Positions 46,720 to 53,696 of a stretch of DNA of 64,000 nucleotides are shown here, piece after piece. Each line of letters begins with the position of its first letter. The first letter of the stretch is position 1. The stretch comes from a virus, in the IMG/VR virus record IMGVR_UViG_3300008113_000014, positions 44,864 through 108,863 of that record. The stretch is one strand, 5' to 3'. The notes beneath the pieces were generated by a model, which was not told the origin of the DNA, searched no databases, and saw nothing but the letters and a program-made list of their open reading frames with translations. The position numbers and the translations under genes are program-made.

Positions 46720-46956
46720 ATGGAAACAAATGGGTGGACTAAAGACTTAGATGATGAGCAAAAGACATATGTCATGGATCTCATTATTACTACTGTAAAA
46801 GAAATCAGAGAGCAGATTGCTCAAGATATTGAGGCAACTGTTCCTGTGTGGCAGGGCCTAGGTTTTATGAAAAGTCGTAGAACTAAAGCTGCATTTAAGG
46901 TCTGTGCTGCTATTGCAAGAGGCCAAAATGAAAAGGTAGGGGAAAATAATGAATAA
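46720..46956 (+). CDS. 78-aa helical protein, leaderless
   Basis: WTKDLDDEQKTYVMDLIITTVKEI, then GLGFMKSRRTKAAFKVCAAIARGQ with a basic patch. Unknown. Confidence 0.6.
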   Translation: METNGWTKDLDDEQKTYVMDLIITTVKEIREQIAQDIEATVPVWQGLGFMKSRRTKAAFKVCAAIARGQNEKVGENNE

Positions 46957-47077
46957 ACGTATCTATATATGTGAAGATCCAGAGTGTGGGACAAAGATTA
47001 CTATTGAAGCTAAAGGTGATTTAGCTGAATCTATCATATGTCCATGTGATAAAATAATGCCAACCATTGGTGCATAA
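46949..47077 (+). CDS. 42-aa zinc-ribbon peptide
   Basis: YICEDPECGTK and ICPCDKI provide four cysteines. Overlaps its upstream neighbour by 8 bases; stop abuts the next ATG. Confidence 0.55.
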   Translation: MNKRIYICEDPECGTKITIEAKGDLAESIICPCDKIMPTIGA

Positions 47078-47305
47078 ATGTGGTCATGGATTTTGGCTGT
47101 AATAGGTGTAGCTGGCATCTATTTTGTTGGTCGTAAGACTATATGGGGCTGGCTTATTCTATGTGCAAATGAGATCCTGTGGATTACATATGCATTAATA
47201 ACAAAACAATATGGTTTTATATTTTCTGCTATTGCTTATGCAGCAGTATATATTAAATCATTTATACATTGGCGTAGAGATGATGCGGAAGGAGTAACAC
47301 AATGA
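47078..47305 (+). CDS. Small polytopic membrane protein, PnuC-like half
   Basis: 75 aa with three hydrophobic segments (ILAVIGVAGIYFVG, WLILCANEILWITYALI, FIFSAIAYAAVYI). The NEILWITYALxTKQYGF...YxxxYIxxxxxW pattern is typical of half-length PnuC-like phage membrane proteins; nicotinamide riboside transport is possible but unproven. Confidence 0.6.
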   Translation: MWSWILAVIGVAGIYFVGRKTIWGWLILCANEILWITYALITKQYGFIFSAIAYAAVYIKSFIHWRRDDAEGVTQ

Positions 47306-47397
47306 TTGAGTTAATTCTTTTATCTGTTGGAGCATTTGCACTTGGGTATGCAGTTTCATATTTAGTAATGACATTTGGTATTAAACAAGATAAGTAA
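47302..47397 (+). CDS. 31-aa membrane peptide
   Basis: MIELILLSVGAFALGYAVSY, single helix, ATGA coupled to the previous membrane gene. Confidence 0.5.
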   Translation: MIELILLSVGAFALGYAVSYLVMTFGIKQDK

Positions 47398-47404
47398 TTG
47401 TTTG

Positions 47405-47478
47405 GCTCCAGTAGCTCAGTTGGTTAGAGCCCCAAACTCATAATTTGGTCGTCGTAGGTTCAAGTCCTACCTGGTGCA
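47405..47478 (+). tRNA. tRNA-Met-type (CAT)
   Basis: D arm GCTC/GAGC, anticodon stem CCAAA/TTTGG with loop CTCATAA (anticodon CAT), T arm GTAGG/CCTAC with TTCAAGT. Acceptor GCTCCAG/CTGGTGC has one T-T mismatch. Could be Met or lysidine-modified Ile; C34 context cannot be decided. Confidence 0.8.
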
Positions 47479-47482
47479 CTAT

Positions 47483-47555
47483 TGGTCTGTAGCTCAGTTG
47501 GTAGAGCGCCGAACTGTTAATTCGGATGTCACAGGATCGTGCCCTGTCAGACCAG
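47483..47555 (+). tRNA. tRNA-Asn (GTT)
   Basis: Perfect acceptor TGGTCTG/CAGACCA, anticodon stem CCGAA/TTCGG with loop CTGTTAA. T loop ATCGTGC is unusual. Confidence 0.85.
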
Positions 47556-47559
47556 CAAT

Positions 47560-47634
47560 GCGAAAGTAACTCAATGGTAGAGTACTACCTTGCCAAGGTA
47601 GATGTTGCGAGTTCAAATCTCGTCTTTCGCTCCA
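47560..47634 (+). tRNA. tRNA-Gly (GCC) with encoded CCA
   Basis: Acceptor GCGAAAG/CTTTCGC, anticodon stem CTACC/GGTAG with loop TTGCCAA, T arm GCGAG/CTCGT, discriminator T followed by genome-encoded CCA. The only one of the six with CCA. Confidence 0.9.
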
Positions 47635-47635
47635 A

Positions 47636-47707
47636 GCCTTTATAGCTCAGAGGAAGAGCGGACGGTTTCTACCCGTTAGGTCGGAGGTTCAAATCCTTCT
47701 AAGGGCA
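47636..47707 (+). tRNA. tRNA-Arg (TCT)
   Basis: Acceptor GCCTTTA/TAAGGGC (one G-T), anticodon stem GACGG/CCGTT with loop TTTCTAC, T arm GGAGG/CCTTC. Reads AGA codons, which fit the AT-rich phage. Confidence 0.88.
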
Positions 47708-47708
47708 C

Positions 47709-47743
47709 AAAAAACAGAAAAGCCAGCCTATTTCTAGACTGGC
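47709..47743 (-). terminator. Terminator of the 47.8-64 kb minus block
   Basis: GCCAG/CTGGC stem (47722-47726, 47739-47743), then TTTTCTGTTTTTTG on the minus strand. Confidence 0.75.
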
Positions 47744-47760
47744 AATCCTGAAAGTAAATA

Positions 47761-48075
47761 TTAATTTACTTGGTTATTTTTTCCACCACCAGAAGATTTA
47801 GCCTTCTTTGCAGCAGCCTCACGAACTGTTGAGGCTTTCTTTACAGGTGGCTTAGCAGCCTTCAGAGCCTTTTCTACGGAGCTAGCATCTGGCAAGATAC
47901 CAAAAGCCTTGTCATTAGGGTTGATTGCTCTAATTGCAACGGGTGCAAGTGCTGCAACAAGTGCAGTCCATAGATCCTTTGGATCTGTCACGCCTGCCAT
48001 GTATAGGGCAAGACCTGAAGCAAGGACTGAACGTCCGTATGAAGCAAGTAGTGCCTTTAGTTGTGTTGTATTCAT
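47761..48075 (-). CDS. Holin-like membrane protein
   Basis: 104 aa. YGRSVLASGLALYMAGVTDPKDLWTALVAALAPVAIRAINPNDKAFG: two hydrophobic segments with a conserved TDPKDL turn and PNDxAFG, as in actinophage holins, followed by a Lys/Ala/Pro tail. AGGAGG ribosome site. It may form the lesion that releases the CHAP endolysin. Confidence 0.6.
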   Translation of the reverse strand: MNTTQLKALLASYGRSVLASGLALYMAGVTDPKDLWTALVAALAPVAIRAINPNDKAFGILPDASSVEKALKAAKPPVKKASTVREAAAKKAKSSGGGKNNQVN

Positions 48076-48122
48076 TTTTTCCTCCTAGGATATTTGATCA
48101 TTTTTTATCACTATGAGACTGA

Positions 48123-48974
48123 CTATATTTTAGTCAGACCCAATTCTCTGTATTCTTTTATAAAAGATATTAATCTTTCTCTTTCTTCTTCTTTATTAGC
48201 ATTCATTAATATTTCATTAATACCTTTTTGTTTTAATTCTTTAATAAAATTGTCAAACTCTTCGTAAGTAAAGTATTCAATATCTGTTATCTTACTTTGT
48301 TTTTCTCCATCTTTCCAAATTGGTCTTTGTGCATACTCGTTAGACCTATCAAGATCTTCCTTTGTTTTTCTTATTATTGGTGTTATTGCCAACATTATTT
48401 TTCTATTATCAATATTAAAACTATTTCCAGGATCTTCTCCACGCCCTTCACGAATTACAGTCCAGCGACCATTTTTATAATCTCTATAAGGCAAAATAAT
48501 TTTATTATCATTTACTGCTGTTGCATTAAAAACATACTCGTTTGTTGTTGATGTATAAAAATCTAAGACTGGTTTTGTTTTATTTCCAGGCATGGTGTTA
48601 AGAATGTTAACATACTCTATAAGATAGTTAGACCTATCAATACGATCAGACTCATCATTTATGTTGCCAAGAATACCGCCAAAAGATTTTTCGTGATCTT
48701 TTATATATCCAGATATCAGGTTAATCTGTACTCTGTTTGGCATAATTAAGCTTAATGATTTGTTTATCATACAAAGATATTGAGGAGAAATAGTGTGGGG
48801 TCTAATTGCAACTAAATATTTAATCTTTTCGTTGTGTTTAATATCTCTTGCTATTCTAGTAAAAACATCACCCAATACTGCATCATAAACAAACATAACA
48901 CCATCAAAGTGATGTTGCTCTAGTCTAGTGATCTCACCTTGTTTAAAGTTTCCACCAAAATAATAAAATTTCAT
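48123..48974 (-). CDS. Luciferase-like flavin/F420 monooxygenase
   Basis: 283 aa. KYLVAIRPHTISPQYLCMIN, then LIMPNRVQINLISGYIKDHE matches the AxRPG...P...A...L..S.GRxxxNxVxG signature of the luciferase-like TIM-barrel (SsuD, F420-dependent) family. ITPIIRKTKEDLDRSNEYAQRP is the insertion region. It oxidises a small molecule with a reduced flavin; substrate unknown. Rare in phages. Confidence 0.8.
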   Translation of the reverse strand: MKFYYFGGNFKQGEITRLEQHHFDGVMFVYDAVLGDVFTRIARDIKHNEKIKYLVAIRPHTISPQYLCMINKSLSLIMPNRVQINLISGYIKDHEKSFGGILGNINDESDRIDRSNYLIEYVNILNTMPGNKTKPVLDFYTSTTNEYVFNATAVNDNKIILPYRDYKNGRWTVIREGRGEDPGNSFNIDNRKIMLAITPIIRKTKEDLDRSNEYAQRPIWKDGEKQSKITDIEYFTYEEFDNFIKELKQKGINEILMNANKEEERERLISFIKEYRELGLTKI

Positions 48975-48981
48975 ATAACCA

Positions 48982-49140
48982 TTATCTCACATATGTTGTT
49001 AAAAAAGAGTAACCTACCCAAAGACCAATGATTCCAGCTACGCCTGCAAATACTGGAGGTGCTGGAACTGGTAACTTAAAGGCTGCAAATACGATACCGC
49101 ATCCAAACCCTGTAAGTGTTGATAAAATTATATCTTTCAT
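48982..49140 (-). CDS. XapX-domain membrane protein
   Basis: 52 aa. GFGCGIVFAAFKLPVPAPPVFAGVAGIIGLWVGY is the XapX pattern (two helices flanking PxPAPP). Such proteins are small bacterial membrane proteins of unknown role. Overlaps the upstream gene by 4 bases. Confidence 0.75.
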   Translation of the reverse strand: MKDIILSTLTGFGCGIVFAAFKLPVPAPPVFAGVAGIIGLWVGYSFLTTYVR

Positions 49141-49547
49141 TGTGTCTCCTCAACTGGCAATAGCTTCTTTAGTTCTTTATATTCTGATGATATTTTTTTC
49201 ATTGAATGATAATGTGGATAAGCTGAACCAACTTCACCATATTCATCAAAGTATGCTATCTCTGGTTCAACCTCATTTACAAAATGAGAAACTCCTTTTT
49301 GAATATCTTCAATATATTCATATGCCCAATCACGAGAATCAGAAAGAAATTTAATAAAGTTTTCTTTGTGAACATCATTGTTTAAATCATCATTGTTCTT
49401 TAATGAAGAAAGACTTTCAATTTTTGAATATGCTACAGATAATACTTTTACTGCATCTCTTAGTTTTAATATCTTTAATAATAAAAATATACTAAGGATA
49501 GATGGAGCTATCGCTATAAAGGATAATGCTATGTTCATTGTTGTCAT
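49137..49547 (-). CDS. Membrane-anchored protein of a common phage family
   Basis: 136 aa. N-terminal membrane helix (IALSFIAIAPSILSIFLLL), coiled coil, then KFLSDSRDWAYEYIEDIQ and EVEPEIAYFDEYG..., a pattern seen in small T4-like and other phage membrane proteins. Function unknown. Confidence 0.65.
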   Translation of the reverse strand: MTTMNIALSFIAIAPSILSIFLLLKILKLRDAVKVLSVAYSKIESLSSLKNNDDLNNDVHKENFIKFLSDSRDWAYEYIEDIQKGVSHFVNEVEPEIAYFDEYGEVGSAYPHYHSMKKISSEYKELKKLLPVEETQ

Positions 49548-49774
49548 TTAATTGCCTCTCTTGATACTAAAACTATTGCGCCTTCCATCTCTAATGCTTT
49601 TTTTAACTGAACCACATATTGTAATGCTTCTATTTTTTCATTATGTCCCATTTTAAGAAAATGATATTCATTCAACTTGATTGTTAAAAAATGCTCATTG
49701 TCAATTAGCTCTACCTGAAAATTTTTAGGGGAAATTATAGAGTGAAAAGCTCTACGCATATTATCTGTGTACAT
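49544..49774 (-). CDS. 76-aa protein
   Basis: Strand-rich N-terminal half (VELIDNEHFLTIKLNEYHFLK) and a C-terminal helix. TAATG coupling from the upstream gene. Unknown. Confidence 0.6.
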   Translation of the reverse strand: MYTDNMRRAFHSIISPKNFQVELIDNEHFLTIKLNEYHFLKMGHNEKIEALQYVVQLKKALEMEGAIVLVSREAIK

Positions 49775-50076
49775 TATTTTTTATCTTTTCTATCTACAAA
49801 GTTAAAGATATCTTCCAATGATTCCCAGCCAAGATCTTCAACAACTTCTAATGCTGCTAAAAATATGTCCCAGGTTTCATATACATATTGTTTAGCTAAC
49901 TGTGTTGGCTCTACAAGCTCATTATCAATTAAAAATGCAATAGGCAAACCAATATCGTTATACTCAATAAAATCTTTAAAGTATTTATCATTCTTATAGT
50001 CCATCCATAGTTCACCAAGAATTGAACAGATTGATTCAAAACTACTTACTTGGTGTCCATTGTTAGAGTTTTCCAT
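49774..50076 (-). CDS. 100-aa conserved protein, paralogue of 36156-36422
   Basis: FKDFIEYNDIGLPIAFLI, VEPTQLAKQYVYETWDIFLAALE and DLGWESLEDIF. See the paralogue. Overlaps the WhiB gene end by 31 bases. Confidence 0.7.
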   Translation of the reverse strand: MENSNNGHQVSSFESICSILGELWMDYKNDKYFKDFIEYNDIGLPIAFLIDNELVEPTQLAKQYVYETWDIFLAALEVVEDLGWESLEDIFNFVDRKDKK

Positions 50077-50333
50077 ACTTCACCCCACTGCTCCTTTGTT
50101 CTATGCTTACTAAACTCTCTAGATATTTCGCCATTTTCTAAGTATATACCGCCCCAAATTCCCCACTCTTTTCCTGATACTCCATTAGCAAAGCATACTT
50201 TTTGAACTGGACAGGCCTGACAAAGATTATCTATTATTGGTCTGATTAGTTCATCATCTTCATATTTATCAAAAAATAAATTTGTATCCATATCAAAGCA
50301 GGCGCCATTATCTTTCCATAGGTGCTGCTCCAT
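50046..50333 (-). CDS. WhiB-family iron-sulfur protein
   Basis: 95 aa. Cys12, Cys38, Cys41 and Cys47 (ACF...LCQACPVQKVC) form the 4Fe-4S ligand set, and GIWGG (58-62) is the WhiB turn that contacts the sigma factor. WhiB proteins are found in actinobacteria and their phages, where they can block or redirect sigma-A transcription and superinfection. Strong marker of host phylum. Confidence 0.92.
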   Translation of the reverse strand: MEQHLWKDNGACFDMDTNLFFDKYEDDELIRPIIDNLCQACPVQKVCFANGVSGKEWGIWGGIYLENGEISREFSKHRTKEQWGEVWKTLTMDTK

Positions 50334-50335
50334 AT

Positions 50336-50545
50336 CTACACCTTATATCTATTTGGAATATCCCAGCCATTACGATCAGGTACAAATGTTTTTGCCAGAT
50401 ACCATTTGCCTTTACGATAGATTCCATTGATTGCAGTCTTGGCAATATCAGACTGTTTAGTTTCTACAACTGTCCAACCATCCCAGTGTAGATTATAGTT
50501 CTTTGAAACAATTTTTTCCATTGTTTGCAAATTATTGACGATCAT
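50336..50545 (-). CDS. 69-aa protein of actinophage type
   Basis: LHWDGWTVVETKQSDIAKT...INGIYRKGKWYLAKTFVPDRNGWDIP; the WDGW...GxYRxGxW...GW.IP pattern is common in actinophage small proteins. Unknown role. Confidence 0.65.
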   Translation of the reverse strand: MIVNNLQTMEKIVSKNYNLHWDGWTVVETKQSDIAKTAINGIYRKGKWYLAKTFVPDRNGWDIPNRYKV

Positions 50546-50555
50546 TTTTTACCCC

Positions 50556-50906
50556 TTAGTATCTGAAAATTCCTACTTCAATATTATTTTTTTCAGCAAC
50601 TGACACAAGCTTTGATAAAGGTTGTTTAGGTTTGCTTAAATAAATAAGATAGTTTACGTGCAATATGTTTTCTTCAACCCATGATGTAGGTGCTTTAAAG
50701 AATTTTATTTTTCTGCCACGAGATTTAAAACCACGTTCAGACAGATTACAAAACTCAGACACAAAAGAATTAATAGCAGCAGGTCCTGCAGCATATACTG
50801 TTAATTCTTTATCTCCTTCTTTCATCCCAGAAAGAGCAACACCCATAGCACGAAGAAAGACTTGGTAGTCATTAAAGTCAGTTGTTCCATGCACCGCTAC
50901 TATCAT
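50556..50906 (-). CDS. SLOG-like / Rossmann-type small protein
   Basis: 116 aa from ATG 50906. MIVAVHGTTDFNDYQVFLRAM then VYAAGPAAINSFVSEF and IKFFKAPTSW resembles SLOG/nucleoside 2-deoxyribosyltransferase-type folds, which bind nucleotides. Catalytic residues are not obvious. Confidence 0.5.
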   Translation of the reverse strand: MIVAVHGTTDFNDYQVFLRAMGVALSGMKEGDKELTVYAAGPAAINSFVSEFCNLSERGFKSRGRKIKFFKAPTSWVEENILHVNYLIYLSKPKQPLSKLVSVAEKNNIEVGIFRY

Positions 50907-51297
50907 CAGAATTTCCATTCTTTAAGCTATCCAATATGAATAGCATTTTATCAATATCCCGCTTTGACATATTGTTTGTATCAACTGGCCTTACAGTATC
51001 TGGATTTACTAAACCTTCTACTGTATCTGCCACATAAAACATATTGTCATGTACCCAATATGCCTGACCTTCTATTATTAAAACCTTCACCGTATTACTA
51101 CGCATATGCTTTCTTGCTTGAGAAAGCGGTTTTGGTATTTCAAAAAGATCTTTTGGAATAAAGTTTTTTACTATTTGATGTATATCGCTTTGTGTATATA
51201 CAACCTTAATAAAATACTTTTTACTTCTTTTTACTGCTATTATAATTATAGAGGATGTAACAAGCAATGTCAAGCCAATGGCTAATATATATGTCAT
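50878..51297 (-). CDS. Membrane-anchored actinophage protein
   Basis: 139 aa. N-terminal helix ILAIGLTLLVTSSIIIIAV, then cytoplasmic domain with IIEGQAYWVHDNMFYVAD, RPVDTNNMSKRDIDKMLFIL. The YWxxDxxFYxA...VDTxxMxKxxLDKMxFI signature is frequent in actinophages. Confidence 0.65.
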   Translation of the reverse strand: MTYILAIGLTLLVTSSIIIIAVKRSKKYFIKVVYTQSDIHQIVKNFIPKDLFEIPKPLSQARKHMRSNTVKVLIIEGQAYWVHDNMFYVADTVEGLVNPDTVRPVDTNNMSKRDIDKMLFILDSLKNGNSDDSSGAWNN

Positions 51298-51316
51298 ACT
51301 CTCCCCGTTAAATAGA

Positions 51317-51448
51317 CTAATCTTTCTTAGGATGTTTTACAGTATAGTTATCAATAATAGATTTTATAGTACCATTTTTGTTTAAACGGACAATTTTTCC
51401 ATCTTTGATCTGTGTAGCATTAAAAGATCCAGCTTTTCTTTTTGGCAT
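51317..51448 (-). CDS. 43-aa basic peptide
   Basis: MPKRKAGSFNATQIKDGKIV, NKNGTIKSIIDNYTVKHPKK. Fills the gap between two genes, ATG 2 nt after the preceding stop. Probably nucleic-acid-binding by charge. Confidence 0.5.
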   Translation of the reverse strand: MPKRKAGSFNATQIKDGKIVRLNKNGTIKSIIDNYTVKHPKKD

Positions 51449-51450
51449 TA

Positions 51451-52443
51451 TTACTCAACATTCTTTTTAGTTTGAAATATTTGTATTAGTTGCTGGGATG
51501 TTGTATGGTCTTTTCCAAAATCAGCAAACAAAGCCTTATCTTTTTCACGATTAACAATTCCTCTTGACCAAGAGAATCCTGCGTCTCCACCCCATGCAAG
51601 CCACATAATGTATCCATTAGAAGGATTTGCTGTGTTTCCCCAGTCCTTGCCCTTTTTGTCTACTTCATGACGTGAGAAATATGAGTACATTCTCTTAACT
51701 GTACTAAGAGATATTGTTTCTCCTCTTGCTAACTGCCCTGCACGAGTCCAGCCAACTGCAGTACCTGCACCAGTTGCTTTGCCATCTTCCTTAAACTTAA
51801 TTGCTCTACGAGCAGCAGATCTTGCTCCTGCTGGTGGAGAATAACCTTCAGCCTTTGACAATGAATCTGTTTCGTATTCAACTGTATCATCATCTTCAAA
51901 TAAATCATTTGCTTTTGCAGCAGGAACACAGTTAGGAACTGGTTTACCATTTTTACCTGGCTTCATTCCACGCTGTACATATCCATCCCAGCATGGTGCT
52001 TTCTTGTTCATTTCTTCTCCACAAACTGGACAGTCTGGACAGTCAACATTCATTTCTTTACATGTTTCACATCCACAACCTTCGTATGCCTTGCTAACTG
52101 ACGATGAATCATTGCAACAGTGTGACTTACCAATTGATGAATCATACATTGCCATTGCCACTTCTGAATCCATTTCTTTTTCTTTCATAGAGTGATTATT
52201 TATATCAATAATTTCAGCATCCTTGTACATCATTCCAATGCTGTATGCTGTTGGTTCCCATGTACCGTCTTCTTCTTCGTAAATTCTAACAGCCATTGCT
52301 GGGTTTTCTGGTGGCATTGATTCAATTGCATACTCTGTTCCAGGAACACCATAGGTGCCACCTTCACTCATAATATGCTCTACCATGCCATGAATCATAC
52401 CCTCTGATGTCATGCCCATAACAAAGTCGCCTTCTTTTATCAT
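51451..52443 (-). CDS. 330-aa conserved phage protein with Cys-rich middle
   Basis: Residues about 5-80 look like a small barrel (EGDFVMGMTSEGMIHGMVEH). Residues 105-150 hold a Cys cluster (CGCETCKEM, CPDCPVCGEEM). The C-terminal 130 residues (PPAGARSAARRAIKFKEDG, GWTRAGQLARGE, STVKRMYSYFSRHEVD, GDAGFSWSRGIVN) are a module I know only as widespread in phage and plasmid proteins of unknown function, sometimes in capsid-associated proteins. Confidence 0.6.
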   Translation of the reverse strand: MIKEGDFVMGMTSEGMIHGMVEHIMSEGGTYGVPGTEYAIESMPPENPAMAVRIYEEEDGTWEPTAYSIGMMYKDAEIIDINNHSMKEKEMDSEVAMAMYDSSIGKSHCCNDSSSVSKAYEGCGCETCKEMNVDCPDCPVCGEEMNKKAPCWDGYVQRGMKPGKNGKPVPNCVPAAKANDLFEDDDTVEYETDSLSKAEGYSPPAGARSAARRAIKFKEDGKATGAGTAVGWTRAGQLARGETISLSTVKRMYSYFSRHEVDKKGKDWGNTANPSNGYIMWLAWGGDAGFSWSRGIVNREKDKALFADFGKDHTTSQQLIQIFQTKKNVE

Positions 52444-52455
52444 ATACTGATTATA

Positions 52456-52800
52456 TCAGAGTTCTTGTTTGCCTACTACCCTTTTAAGCTCTTGTATAGA
52501 CCATTTTTCTTGCTTGGAAAGCCTACTCACTTCTTCTGGATTGTATGCCTTTTCATTTAACGATATAAGTGGATCATCTTTAAAGAAATCTATATCTACA
52601 TACCCTTTTTCCCATAGAGCCATGAGTTCATCATTAACAAAATTTAAGTGATCATTATATAAATCAGGCATAAGTTCTTTAACTTTTGGGGTAAACAAAT
52701 ATAGCATTTCTCCAGTCTCAGGGTCAACTCCTGCAACCTCTAAACCACCCTCAAGAATTAAGTCATCTATTATCTGACTTATAGCATCATCATCAAACAT
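52456..52800 (-). CDS. 114-aa acidic protein
   Basis: ATG 52800 overlaps the thioredoxin stop by 8 bases; the frame to 52839 is not needed. MFDDDAISQIIDDLILEGGLEVAGVDPETG...LMPDLYNDHLNFVNDELMALW. Unknown; common neighbour of thioredoxin in phage genomes. Confidence 0.6.
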   Translation of the reverse strand: MFDDDAISQIIDDLILEGGLEVAGVDPETGEMLYLFTPKVKELMPDLYNDHLNFVNDELMALWEKGYVDIDFFKDDPLISLNEKAYNPEEVSRLSKQEKWSIQELKRVVGKQEL

Positions 52801-53044
52801 CCGTGAAGTCCAAGAATTCTTGACGAGTTTTTGCACCATTCATTCTTTTAACTTCTACGCCATCTTGAATTAATATATATGTTGGTATAGATTTAATTCC
52901 AAACTGTTCTGACAACTCTATCTCTGTATCTACATCAACGTATAAGAAATCAATCATTCCTTCACGCTTAAGCTCATCTGTAATTGGCCTAGTGCGTTGG
53001 CAAGGATTACACCAGTCAGCAGTAAAGTATAGTACGTGCTTCAC
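52793..53044 (-). CDS. Thioredoxin
   Basis: 83 aa, shorter than the usual 105. FTADWCNPCQRTRP has the redox CNPC (Cys12, Cys15) and SIPTYIL the cis-proline. It can recharge the class II RNR encoded at 1.4-3.5 kb and the peroxidase-like protein at 57 kb. ATGA coupling to the nuclease. Confidence 0.88.
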   Translation of the reverse strand: MKHVLYFTADWCNPCQRTRPITDELKREGMIDFLYVDVDTEIELSEQFGIKSIPTYILIQDGVEVKRMNGAKTRQEFLDFTDV

Positions 53045-53448
53045 TTACCAGACTTCTTTCTAACTTTTGCAAGCAGGGCAAAGTCTTTAACCTTTGTGTC
53101 TCCAAGATATCCCCAAGCATAACCATCATTGATCATCATGTCATTAAGAGATACAGTGTTTCCATCTATATATACCCAGCCTAAAATGCGACCATACTTC
53201 TCAGATGAGTCCATCTTTTCAGTCTTGATCACAACAGACTTAGCATCCTTAAGAGACTTCTTTAAATACTCCTTGGCTTCTAGCCCTAGAGCCTTCTCAG
53301 CAAGATCCTTTGTGCGGGACTCTGGGGTATCAATACCAGCCAATCTAACACGAGATGCAAATAGGATATCAAACCCCAAATCAATAAGAACGTCAATGGT
53401 ATCTCCATCTACTACATTCTCTACTTTTCTTACATAGTATTCATACAT
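53041..53448 (-). CDS. Thermonuclease-like (SNase) nuclease
   Basis: 135 aa from ATG 53448 (GGGGAG upstream, TAATG overlap). VVDGDTIDVLIDLGF, RLAGIDTPESR (catalytic Arg and Asp) and KYGRILGWVY (Arg/Glu region) are the SNase motif set. Probably degrades host nucleic acid or recycles nucleotides. No signal peptide. Confidence 0.9.
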   Translation of the reverse strand: MYEYYVRKVENVVDGDTIDVLIDLGFDILFASRVRLAGIDTPESRTKDLAEKALGLEAKEYLKKSLKDAKSVVIKTEKMDSSEKYGRILGWVYIDGNTVSLNDMMINDGYAWGYLGDTKVKDFALLAKVRKKSGK

Positions 53449-53651
53449 TATTTTCTCCCCCATTTAACTTTATTCCAACCACGCTCATGGAAGTAATAAA
53501 GAATTGTTTTTGTAAATACCTCAAAACTTGCGATTGCACCTGCTGTTACTGGCTCTTTGGTTATTACCCAAGAAATAACGAAGGTGTCTGCTGTCCCAAT
53601 TATACGCCAAGTGATGGCCTTTAGTGCTGATCTTTGCTTGGATACATTCAT
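53448..53651 (-). CDS. DUF2061 membrane protein (1)
   Basis: 67 aa. RSALKAITWRIIGTADTFVISWVITKEP...FEVFTKTILYYFHERGWNK is the full DUF2061 signature with two membrane helices. Start taken at ATG 53651 (GTG 53660 possible). A divergent second copy is at 55522. Confidence 0.85.
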   Translation of the reverse strand: MNVSKQRSALKAITWRIIGTADTFVISWVITKEPVTAGAIASFEVFTKTILYYFHERGWNKVKWGRK

Positions 53652-53696
53652 GATGGCCACTCAATATTGTTTGGCTTGGTTATTAAGTTCCAGACT

